A DNA stretch of 8,511 bases, from contig CAZSMU010000154.1 of NCBI GenBank assembly GCA_964607915.1, positions 1 through 8,511 of the forward strand, read 5' to 3'. This DNA comes from JADJPL01 sp964607915 (lineage in GTDB: Bacteria; Bacteroidota; Bacteroidia; Chitinophagales; Saprospiraceae). The first letter of the stretch is position 1, and each line of letters begins with the position of its first letter. The notes under the pieces were generated by a model, which saw only the letters and a program-made list of their open reading frames with translations, was not told the DNA's origin and ran no database searches. Shown here piece by piece: positions 1 to 6,812 of this stretch. A program made the position numbers and the translations under genes.

Positions 1-21
1 GGTGATTTTAGGGAATATATC

Positions 22-51
22 GGAGCATCTTTTTGGATGCTCCTTTTTTTT
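22..51 (+). terminator. Rho-independent terminator of a convergent gene left of the window
   Basis: A perfect 8-bp stem, GGAGCATC (22-29) and GATGCTCC (36-43), closes a six-base loop and is followed directly by eight T residues (44-51) on the plus strand. This is the textbook layout of an intrinsic terminator for rightward transcription, so a plus-strand gene should end at or before the window edge; a TGA at 3-5 could be its stop codon. Read on the minus strand the same stem has an A-run before it and no T-run after it, so it would serve corA less well. Confidence 0.8.
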
Positions 52-60
52 GCGTTGTGT

Positions 61-82
61 AAAAAAGTGCTCTCGTTTCACT
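61..82 (-). terminator. Weak candidate terminator downstream of corA
   Basis: On the minus strand, 12 bases after the corA stop codon, AGTG (82-79) can pair with CACT (69-66) around a nine-base loop, and the RNA then runs into five further U residues (65-61). The stem is only 4 bp, or 5 bp with a G-U wobble, so this is a weak call. The stronger plus-strand hairpin further left may act as a backstop. Confidence 0.3.
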
Positions 83-94
83 CGGTTTTTAGCC

Positions 95-1009
95 TCACAC
101 CCATTTGTTTCTCCGGAACCACGCGAAAATCCCTATGGTGATGAGGAACATGCCCAGCAAGGTGAGGGGGTATCCGAGGGGCTGTTTGATTTCGGGCATG
201 TGTTCGAAGTTCATGCCATAGACTCCTACGATAAAGGTCAGGGGCATGAAGAAGACGGAGAAGATGGTGAGGATGCGCACGATTTCATTGGTGCGGTGGG
301 CGGCCATGGCGAGGTAGGTGTGGAGGAGGTTGGAGGCGTTGTCCTGCACCTGGTCGGATTCGAAGTCAAGTTTCTGGAGCAGGTCCATCATATCGTTGAG
401 GAGATGCTGGTCGCGGTCGGTCGTTTTGTGTTTGCGGGCGACCTGGGCGGATAAGTAGAGCAGCTTGTGGACTTTGGCTGCTTTGCGCTTCATGTAGTAG
501 AGGTCTTCCTGTATGCTGGCGGGTTCCTTTTTTTTGAGGAAAATATTGTCTTCCAGTTCTTCGATTTCGCGCGACATGGCGGCCAGGGGGGCTTCGTAGG
601 ACTCGATGACTGCGCGGAGGATGCGGGTGATGGCCTCGCAGGATTCCAGTCCGTTCCCGGCTTTGAGGGTCTGTTGGTGGTAGAGGGCTTGTAAGAAAGG
701 CTGGGGGCGGCGGTGTACGGTGATGAGTAGGTCGGGGTTGTAAAAAATAGCGACTTTGGTGCTGATTTCCTGTATGGTATCGTCATCTTCGCGCAGGGGC
801 CATATGTGTTGGCGCAGGAGGAGGAAATCTGCTGTTTCGCCCTCTTCCCGTTTGGGCAGGTGGTCGGGTTGGAGACAATCTTCCACCACATGGGGGCTTA
901 GCCCGAACTCTTGGGCGAGCTGGCTCAGCTCGTTGGCACCGGGTTCTTCCACGTCAATCCAGGTGAAACGGGCGCCCTCGACGCCAGAGGTACAAAATAC
1001 GCGGCGCAT
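95..1009 (-). CDS. corA: CorA-family divalent metal ion transporter
   Basis: A 304-residue inner-membrane channel of the CorA family, which carries Mg2+ (some members Co2+, Ni2+ or Zn2+) into the cytoplasm as a pentamer. The long N-terminal part (about 1-240) is the soluble, charged, largely helical domain. Two membrane helices close the protein: about 246-264 and 280-298. The family signature is present as YGMN, with GMN at 265-267 right after the first helix, followed by MPE at 271-273 in the periplasmic loop. The C-terminus is short and basic (RRNKWV), as is usual. Length is typical. The ATG lies 6 bp after the recO stop, so the two genes are very probably cotranscribed and perhaps translationally coupled. 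The ion cannot be read from the sequence; Mg2+ is the default assignment. Confidence 0.93.
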   Translation of the reverse strand: MRRVFCTSGVEGARFTWIDVEEPGANELSQLAQEFGLSPHVVEDCLQPDHLPKREEGETADFLLLRQHIWPLREDDDTIQEISTKVAIFYNPDLLITVHRRPQPFLQALYHQQTLKAGNGLESCEAITRILRAVIESYEAPLAAMSREIEELEDNIFLKKKEPASIQEDLYYMKRKAAKVHKLLYLSAQVARKHKTTDRDQHLLNDMMDLLQKLDFESDQVQDNASNLLHTYLAMAAHRTNEIVRILTIFSVFFMPLTFIVGVYGMNFEHMPEIKQPLGYPLTLLGMFLITIGIFAWFRRNKWV

Positions 1010-1015
1010 AGTATA

Positions 1016-1735
1016 TCAGTTGAATGCTTCCTGTAAAATTAGGTGGGATTGGATATCGGGCAAGTAGTCGAGTTGGATGCGGTAGTATTGGATGAGGGCA
1101 GCGAGCAGTTCGTTGCGGCCCGTTTTTCCTACGGGGATATCCTGTGCTTCGGGGAGTCCGGTCTCGAGGAGTTGGTAGAGGAGTGCGCTGGGTTGCGGAC
1201 CCAGTAGATGCGGCAGGGGGCTTTGAAGGGGTACAAAAAGGCCTTCCTTGAGGTCGAAGCAAGGCGTTTCCGGGCTGTAGTCGCCCCCCGGCAGGATACC
1301 GAGAAAGGCGCTGAAATGGACTAAAAAGTGTAGGTGTAGGTTGGAAAAGCGCGGGGCGGCATCCAAGAAGGCCAAGTTTTCGAGTAAGAAGGCGAATAAA
1401 GGGGGGTTGGGTTCGATTTCGCGCACGGTTTTGCGCACTATTTCCGCCAGGAAGAGGGCGATTGCCCCTTTCCGCACCTCGAAAGGAATACCGGTGTAGA
1501 ACAAGGCCGGGCGTACCTCTGTGATGCGTTGCAAGTGTTTGTCGTCGCGGGTGGAGGCCACCATTTCGAGTACGGTCATAACCTGGAAAAGGCCGGCTTT
1601 GATACGTGCCTTCTCCGAGCGCACGCCGGGGAGGTAATACGACTGCATACCGCGGGCCTCGGTGTAGATGTCTGCAATGATGCTGGTCTCGGAGTACCGG
1701 ACCGTGCGCAATACGATTCCGCGGGTGGTGATCAT
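1016..1735 (-). CDS. recO: DNA repair protein RecO
   Basis: A 239-residue RecO, the recombination mediator that works with RecR (and RecF) to load RecA on SSB-coated single-stranded DNA and anneals complementary strands. The N-terminus reads ITTRGIVLRTVRYSETS, the usual opening of the RecO OB-fold (about 1-80), with a conserved basic stretch GVRSEKARIKAG near residues 37-48. The remainder is the helical C-terminal domain, including a FDLKEGLF segment typical of Bacteroidota homologues. Many RecO proteins carry a four-cysteine zinc site; here only one cysteine is present, so zinc binding is not expected. The start codon is 18 bases downstream of the long hairpin at 1754-1814, and no clear Shine-Dalgarno sequence is visible. 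corA follows after 6 bp. Confidence 0.92.
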   Translation of the reverse strand: MITTRGIVLRTVRYSETSIIADIYTEARGMQSYYLPGVRSEKARIKAGLFQVMTVLEMVASTRDDKHLQRITEVRPALFYTGIPFEVRKGAIALFLAEIVRKTVREIEPNPPLFAFLLENLAFLDAAPRFSNLHLHFLVHFSAFLGILPGGDYSPETPCFDLKEGLFVPLQSPLPHLLGPQPSALLYQLLETGLPEAQDIPVGKTGRNELLAALIQYYRIQLDYLPDIQSHLILQEAFN

Positions 1736-1753
1736 ATCAAGTGTCGCAGGATA

Positions 1754-1814
1754 CTGCCATCCCTTTGGCCTCTTCCCACGCCATTCGCGTGGGAAGAGGC
1801 CAAAGGGATGGCAG
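1754..1814. repeat. Perfect 28-bp inverted repeat, hairpin between the DUF1080 gene and recO
   Basis: The arms at 1754-1781 and 1787-1814 are exact reverse complements over 28 bp, with a five-base loop (CATTC, 1782-1786). The left arm begins CTGCCATCCCTTTGG and the right arm ends CCAAAGGGATGGCAG. On the minus strand it starts 13 bases after the stop codon of the HEAT-DUF1080 gene and ends 18 bases before the recO ATG. The position suits a transcription terminator or an RNA-processing stem, but no T-run follows on the minus strand (TATCCTGCGACACTTGAT comes next), and on the plus strand GCGCCCATGAGG follows, so it is not a classical intrinsic terminator in either direction. The symmetry is certain; the role is not. 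Confidence 0.9.
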
Positions 1815-1827
1815 CGCCCATGAGGGG

Positions 1828-4800
1828 TTAAAGTTCCTTGATTCGGATATTGCGGAAGCGCACTTCCGAGCCATGGCCGAGGAAGCCGATGTGGCCGGAT
1901 TTGCGTTTCAGGCCGGGGTGTTCATTTTTGTCGATCGTACCGTTTTTGCTGGCTTCGTGGATATCGCCGTCCACGATGACGGTACCGTTGAGGGTGACGC
2001 GGATGCGGTTGCCCTGTATGCGGATTTCCTCTTCGTTCCACTGGCCCACGGGGCGTAGGAACTCGCGCTTGGCGGGTATAACGCCATAGACAGAGCCGTG
2101 GTACTGATAAGGTTGCAGGTTGGCGTAGATGGGGGAGGTGTTGTCGAGCACCTGGATTTCCATGCCGACGTAGGCGGCGTCGCCTTCCAGCGGGGTGCGG
2201 ATACCGATGCCATTGTTTGCGCCCGGCGTGAGTTGGAACTCAAAGCGGAAGCTGAAATCGGCGTATTCCTTTTCGGTGTAGAGGTTGCCGCGTCCCCCTG
2301 CGCTGGGGTCTATGAGGATGATCTGGTCCACTACTTTGTAGTCCACCTTATTGCCTACCCATCCGCTGAGGTCTTTGCCGTTGAACAAGGCTACGTAGCC
2401 CTCTGCTTCTTCCTGGGGCGTAAGGCTGTACTGGGTGGATTTTATTTCCCGGACGTAGATGTTGCGGAAAGCCAGGTTGGTGCCGTGTGCCTGGAGTTCC
2501 AGAGGGCCGGAAGCGAGGAGTGGGCGGCTGCGGTCCCAGTAATTTTCGAGGGTTACCTGGTCGGTTACGAGTTGGCCATTGAGATAGACGCTGACCTTGT
2601 CGCCCAGCATGCGGATGAAGAAATTGTTCCATTCACCGACCGGGTTATCGGCTACATGGGTAGGTTTAGATGGATTTTTCTGGTTGTTGTAGAGACCGCC
2701 GGAGCCTACCTGGGCGCCTACTTTCACCAGGGAAGTGTCCCAGATCTGTATCTGGGGGGTGCCGCGCAGGTAGATGCCGCTATCGCCTTCTTTGTCAATG
2801 CGCCATTCGACATACATTTCTATATCGCCGTACTCTTTCAGGGTACAGAGGTTTTCGAAGCCGCTTCCGGTGAAGCGGATTTCGCCCTCGCGCACGCTCC
2901 AGTTCTGGGGCAGGCGGGCGTCAGCCTCCACCTGGGCTTTGGCCAATTGTTCGGGCGTCATAGCGGCGCGGGAGTAGGGGTTGCCCACCAGTCCCTGCCA
3001 TCCGCTGAGGTCTTTGCCATTGAACAGGCTTACGAAGCCGGCATCTTTAGGCATTTGGCGGAGCCAGTTGCGCATATTTTCTTTCGCGTAATCGCTTTCC
3101 GGTCCGCTGATGGCGGCGATACTTTTTTCCAGTATCGCGCGGGCGACATCGCCGTAGAGTCCTGCTTTGCCGTCGGAGCCCGGCAGCGCGAGACGGCTAA
3201 CGACCCAGGCGGCATCCGATTGGAGTTCGGGCTGGTCCAGGTAGGGGGCTACGGTGATGAGGGAGGGGAAAGACTTGATGCGCCCGAGGCCACCCAATGC
3301 CTGTCGCTGCAGGTTGGGCTGGCCTTTGGCCAAATCGAGAAGTTTGTGGTATTGCAGTACTTTCTGGTTGTCGGGAAGTTCCGACTGGCCCAGGATGCGG
3401 AGTAGGGATAGCCAGGCTTCCTGGCGCGCTGCGGCGTCGCCTTGTGCGATAGCGTGGTAGAGCTGGGGGGCTGCTCCCATGTCCTGCCATTGCGTCAGGG
3501 CTTTGAAGGCGGGGGCTTTCAAGCTGGCATCCTTGCCTGCTTCCTGTACGAGGGAGAGCAGTTCTTTGCCACCGATACGGGGGAAGGCACCCAGGAGTTT
3601 GGCGCGGAGAGTGGGTTGTTGGGTCCAGACCGACTGGAGCTCGGCGCCCATTTTGGGGTGGGCGATGGCGACCAGGGCCTGCTGTACGTGGGCTACCTGC
3701 GCTGCATCCTGCGTTTTATCGAGGAGGGCGATGAGCGCGGGCAGGTCTTTGGATTGAGCGAGGTTAGGCAGTGCGCGGAAGGCGGCGGTGGAGACGCTGG
3801 CATCCGCATCGCTGCAAAGGCCGAGCACCTGGGCGAAGGCAGCGGAAGCGTGGCGGGCTGCGAGCACATCTATCAGAAGCCCTTTACCGGGGGCATTGGC
3901 GCTGGTGAGGGCGCTCTGAAGCGCGGGGGCATCGGAAGCGGCGGCCAGAGGGTTGAGCAGGGAGAACAGGAGGTTTTGTTCTTCTGCTGAGCGGACTTGC
4001 CGGGCGGCTTCGAGCAGGGTAGGCAGGGCTGCTTTTCCGTGGAGGGCGGCGCTTGCCCCGAGGGCAGCTGTGCGCAGCCGGTTGTCGGCGGCGTTGACGT
4101 TTCGGGCGATCAGGTCTTTGGCCAGGCCCTGTTTTTCACGGCCCAGATGGGCGATGAGCTGCGCCTGGAGTTCTGGTCCGGCAGCTTCCGCTTTGGCGAT
4201 GAGTCGGCGCACGGCTGAGACGTCGCGGATGCGGGCGGCAGACTGGAGGGCAGCGGCGCGGTAATCTGCGCGCGGATGGTCGAGGGCGGCGAGTACTGCG
4301 TCGAAGGCATCCATGCCGAACTGTTCGGCGAGGATGTCGAGGGCGCTGAGTGCGGTGGCATAATGGGCTCCCGACGAGGCGGATTTAATGAGGAGGGTTG
4401 CCAGGGCTTTGCTTTGAGTGAGGTGGTTATGCTGGGCCAGGGCTTCGGTATAGAGCAGCAGGGAGCGAGTTGCTTCGGTCGGTTCATAGCCGAAGCCGGC
4501 CTGTTTGGCGGCGGCGAGGAGGGTTTTTTCTGATGCTGGGTTGCCCAGGGCTGCCAGTCCGCGCAGGGCCTGACGGCGTATCGCGGGGTTGGTGGAGGCG
4601 GCTTCGCTGCGCAGGAACGCCTCTGCGCTTGGGGGGGCAGAAGCGGCAATACCTTGCAGCACGACGGGCTTCAGGGCGTCGCTGGCGCGGGGGTACGCGT
4701 CGAGCAGCGCCTTTGCGGCAGCCGGTTCACGGATGGCGAGGAGTGCTTGCACAGCGTCATCTGCCAGGTCGGGGTGGTTCAGATAGCCGGTTACCGGAGC

Positions 4801-5205
4801 TACGATTTCCCCTTTTCCGAAGAAAGGCAGGTGATAGAGGAAAAACGCCTTGACCAGGGGTTCCCGGGAGCGTTCCAGGGCGGTCAGGAAGGCGTTGGAG
4901 ACGAGTTGGCGCTCTGGTTCTTTGCCCGGCTGGCCGGCGTAGAGTGCCAGTCCGTTCAAGGCAGCGCGTGCACGCGAGTCATCGCTGCTGCCGTCGGGGG
5001 CGACGAGTGCGGTAAACGCCTCGAGTCCCTGGGGGCCTAACTGCAGCATTTCTTCGGCGACCCTGTTGCGCTGGTTGAGGTCGCGCGTAGGTACCTGGTT
5101 GAGGATATCTGCGATTTTGGTGGAGAGGGTGCGTTGGTCCTGTGCGGCGATGCTGCCGGGCAGGAGGAGGATGCCGATAAAAAGGCGAAGGATAGAGTAT
5201 CTCAT
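1828..5205 (-). CDS. Secreted HEAT-repeat protein with two C-terminal DUF1080 (3-keto-disaccharide hydrolase family) domains
   Basis: A 1125-residue exported protein. The chosen ATG at 5205 gives a good signal peptide (RYSILRLFIGILLLPGSIAA, cleavage near residue 21, followed by QDQRT). An upstream in-frame ATG at 5280 would overlap the preceding gene and bury the signal, so it was not used. Residues about 30-710 are an Ala/Leu-rich array of helical HEAT-like repeats, probably a binding scaffold. Two DUF1080 domains follow, about 723-921 and 936-1125. Both begin with LFNGKDLSGW and keep the core beta-sandwich motifs (DSGIYLRG and IQIWD in the first; NNGIGIRTP and MEIQVLD in the second). The family is named for 3-keto-disaccharide hydrolases, which act on glycosides already oxidised at C3. 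The gene for a Tat-exported Gfo/Idh oxidoreductase lies 41 bp upstream, which supports a shared sugar pathway. The substrate cannot be told from the sequence. Confidence 0.9.
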   Translation of the reverse strand: MRYSILRLFIGILLLPGSIAAQDQRTLSTKIADILNQVPTRDLNQRNRVAEEMLQLGPQGLEAFTALVAPDGSSDDSRARAALNGLALYAGQPGKEPERQLVSNAFLTALERSREPLVKAFFLYHLPFFGKGEIVAPVTGYLNHPDLADDAVQALLAIREPAAAKALLDAYPRASDALKPVVLQGIAASAPPSAEAFLRSEAASTNPAIRRQALRGLAALGNPASEKTLLAAAKQAGFGYEPTEATRSLLLYTEALAQHNHLTQSKALATLLIKSASSGAHYATALSALDILAEQFGMDAFDAVLAALDHPRADYRAAALQSAARIRDVSAVRRLIAKAEAAGPELQAQLIAHLGREKQGLAKDLIARNVNAADNRLRTAALGASAALHGKAALPTLLEAARQVRSAEEQNLLFSLLNPLAAASDAPALQSALTSANAPGKGLLIDVLAARHASAAFAQVLGLCSDADASVSTAAFRALPNLAQSKDLPALIALLDKTQDAAQVAHVQQALVAIAHPKMGAELQSVWTQQPTLRAKLLGAFPRIGGKELLSLVQEAGKDASLKAPAFKALTQWQDMGAAPQLYHAIAQGDAAARQEAWLSLLRILGQSELPDNQKVLQYHKLLDLAKGQPNLQRQALGGLGRIKSFPSLITVAPYLDQPELQSDAAWVVSRLALPGSDGKAGLYGDVARAILEKSIAAISGPESDYAKENMRNWLRQMPKDAGFVSLFNGKDLSGWQGLVGNPYSRAAMTPEQLAKAQVEADARLPQNWSVREGEIRFTGSGFENLCTLKEYGDIEMYVEWRIDKEGDSGIYLRGTPQIQIWDTSLVKVGAQVGSGGLYNNQKNPSKPTHVADNPVGEWNNFFIRMLGDKVSVYLNGQLVTDQVTLENYWDRSRPLLASGPLELQAHGTNLAFRNIYVREIKSTQYSLTPQEEAEGYVALFNGKDLSGWVGNKVDYKVVDQIILIDPSAGGRGNLYTEKEYADFSFRFEFQLTPGANNGIGIRTPLEGDAAYVGMEIQVLDNTSPIYANLQPYQYHGSVYGVIPAKREFLRPVGQWNEEEIRIQGNRIRVTLNGTVIVDGDIHEASKNGTIDKNEHPGLKRKSGHIGFLGHGSEVRFRNIRIKEL

Positions 5206-5246
5206 GAAGAATATAAGTTTCCTGTTTCCGGTAATAAAGATTGATT

Positions 5247-6518
5247 TCACAAGCTCCAGGGAGCGCGCATAGGTTGCCATACGAGTCGGTTGGCTTCCTC
5301 ATCGTTGGGGAAGGACTGCGTATCCGGGTCGAAGTGGAGGGTGCGGCCCAGGCGTACGGCGATGAGGCCCATGTTGACGAGGGTGCAGGAGCGATGCCCG
5401 TTCATTTCGTTGAGGGCGAACTTTTGGCGGGTGCGCACCGATTCCGAGAACAGGCCGATTTGCGGTTCCGGGTCGGGCAGGGACTGGATGAAGGACTGGA
5501 GGTTGGGGATGGTAGAGCGGAAGCCCTTGTAGATTTTACCCAGTGGTCCTTCGATATAGGCGGCGTCCTGGTCGCGATTTTCGCCATCTAGGATGATCTG
5601 GCAGCCATCGGCGTAGGTGTAGGTGATGCGTCGCCAGGAGCCGACCGCGTCGGGGTCCTGTTGCGGGGCGTCCACTTCTACGCGTACGGGGCTGGTATCG
5701 TCTTTGCCGAGCATATATTGGACCGGGTCGAGGTAGTGTTGGCCCATGTCGCCGAGGCCACCGCCGTCGTAGTCCCAGTATCCGCGGAACACGCCGTGTA
5801 CGCGTTCGGGGTTGTATGGTTTGTAGGGGGCTGGGCCCAGCCAGAAGTCGTAGTCGAGGTGTTCCGGCACGGGCATGGGCTTGAGGTTAGTCTTACCGCT
5901 CCAGAAGAACTTCCAGTCGTAGCCGGTCACGCCGCTGACCGTCACTTTGAGGGGCCAGCCCAGGACACCGCTTTCGATGACCTTTTTGAGGGGTTTGACG
6001 TCGGTGCCCAGTCCGTAGAACGTATCTTTGAAGCGGAACCAGGTATTGAGGCGGAACATGCGCCCGTGCTTTCGCACGGCGTCCACGACTTTAATTCCTT
6101 CGCCAATGGTGCGGGTCATGGGTTTTTCGCACCAGATATCTTTACCCGCTTCGGCGGCGGCGACGGCCATGAGGCCATGCCAGTGGGGTGGCGTAGCGAT
6201 ATGGACGACATCTATATCGGGTCGGGCGAGCAGTTCGCGGAAGTCGTGGTAGCCTTTGACTTCCGGGCCGGCCACTTCCAGGGCCCGTTTGAGGTGGTTG
6301 CGGTCCACGTCGCAGACAGCCAGCAGCTTGGTGCCTTCGTATTCAAAATGGCCCATGCCCATGCCGCCTACGCCGATGATGCCTTTGGTGAGTTGGTCGC
6401 TGGGGGCGGTAAAGCCCGGCCCGCCGAGCACGTGGCGGGGCACTATGCTGAATGCAGCGAGGGAGCTGGCTGCATACTGGAGGAATTTCCTCCGGTTGGT
6501 AAGGTGTTTTTCCTGCAT
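5247..6518 (-). CDS. Tat-exported Gfo/Idh/MocA family oxidoreductase
   Basis: A 423-residue NAD(P)-dependent sugar or polyol dehydrogenase-type protein. The ATG at 6518 places a twin-arginine signal (NRRKFLQ, residues 8-14) followed by a hydrophobic stretch at the N-terminus; an in-frame ATG at 6542 only adds eight residues. The Rossmann fold starts about 46 with IIGVGGMGMGH, and its second strand reads LLAVCDVD (66-72). The family EKP motif is at 131-133 with the catalytic-type lysine 132. The C-terminal sheet domain carries GDMGQHYLD (256-264), matching the usual GDxGxHxxD active-site motif. Exported members bind the cofactor before folded export, as known for Zymomonas glucose-fructose oxidoreductase. 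The C-terminus (EEANRLVWQPMRAPW) resembles many Bacteroidota and Planctomycetes members. It lies 41 bp upstream of the HEAT-DUF1080 gene. A C3 oxidation of a glycoside is inferred; the substrate is unknown. Confidence 0.92.
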   Translation of the reverse strand: MQEKHLTNRRKFLQYAASSLAAFSIVPRHVLGGPGFTAPSDQLTKGIIGVGGMGMGHFEYEGTKLLAVCDVDRNHLKRALEVAGPEVKGYHDFRELLARPDIDVVHIATPPHWHGLMAVAAAEAGKDIWCEKPMTRTIGEGIKVVDAVRKHGRMFRLNTWFRFKDTFYGLGTDVKPLKKVIESGVLGWPLKVTVSGVTGYDWKFFWSGKTNLKPMPVPEHLDYDFWLGPAPYKPYNPERVHGVFRGYWDYDGGGLGDMGQHYLDPVQYMLGKDDTSPVRVEVDAPQQDPDAVGSWRRITYTYADGCQIILDGENRDQDAAYIEGPLGKIYKGFRSTIPNLQSFIQSLPDPEPQIGLFSESVRTRQKFALNEMNGHRSCTLVNMGLIAVRLGRTLHFDPDTQSFPNDEEANRLVWQPMRAPWSL

Positions 6519-6812
6519 GATGTATTGAATTATGTTAAACACAACCTGATCAGCGTTGTGACCTGGGAATCATGCGGATTTCACAGAAGACAGCCCCTGT
6601 TATTCCTCCTCACCCCCGGATAAACGCCATGGGTAAAGGTAGGATAAAAATTCAATTTCATCGCAACAAGTCTGTTGATTAGGTTAGCGATGGGCAGGGT
6701 ACACAGGCGCACGCCCATACTCCAGGATATGGCTTATCACGAGACTTCTTGCGAGGGGAACCATCGAGGGGTCAAAAAGGCCCGTTTTTCCCGGAGGCAA
6801 CCATACCACTTT
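6519..6812 (-). other. Intergenic leader upstream of the Gfo/Idh gene
   Basis: This 294-bp gap holds no supportable gene and is the largest in the window, so the promoter of the Gfo/Idh-DUF1080 unit most likely lies here. On the minus strand TACCTTTA (6641-6634) is close to the Bacteroidota -7 element TAnnTTTG, with a TTG at 6666-6664; the 22-base spacing is a little long, so the promoter call is weak. Near the DHOD-like stop codon a short G/C stem followed by five T residues (minus strand, about 6796-6776) might be a poor terminator. A dyad near the start codon is listed separately. Confidence 0.45.
6540..6560. promoter_or_regulatory. Candidate operator: 21-bp near-perfect dyad upstream of the Gfo/Idh gene
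   Basis: The half-sites CACAACCTGA (6540-6549) and TCAGCGTTGTG (6550-6560) are reverse complements over 10 bp apart from one extra C at 6554. The dyad ends 21 bases upstream of the Gfo/Idh ATG. It has no room for a loop at its centre, so it fits a protein-binding DNA site better than an RNA hairpin. Placement next to a putative sugar gene pair would suit a LacI- or GntR-type regulator, but no regulator gene is in the window and the role is inferred. Confidence 0.35.

Noticed and set aside
2098..3405. Plus-strand open frame of 435 codons
   Set aside because: It is antisense to the DUF1080 domains and HEAT array, has no recognisable domain, and is explained by the codon bias of the GC-rich gene on the other strand.
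5206..5280. Longer start for the HEAT-DUF1080 protein at 5280
   Set aside because: It would overlap the Gfo/Idh gene by 34 bases and put 25 extra residues in front of a good signal peptide that begins at the ATG at 5205.
5661..6623. Plus-strand open frame of 320 codons
   Set aside because: It lies opposite the Gfo/Idh gene, whose motifs are unmistakable; the translated product looks like a shadow (His/Ala/Val/Gly-rich with no motif).
6581..6661. Minus-strand small frame of 26 codons in the intergenic leader
   Set aside because: No clear ribosome binding site, no recognisable peptide feature, and such short frames are expected by chance; it overlaps the possible promoter element.
6689..6732. 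Short inverted repeats (ATGGGC/GCCCAT and CCATA/TATGG) in the intergenic leader
   Set aside because: Stems of 5-6 bp with long or overlapping loops are expected by chance in this much sequence.
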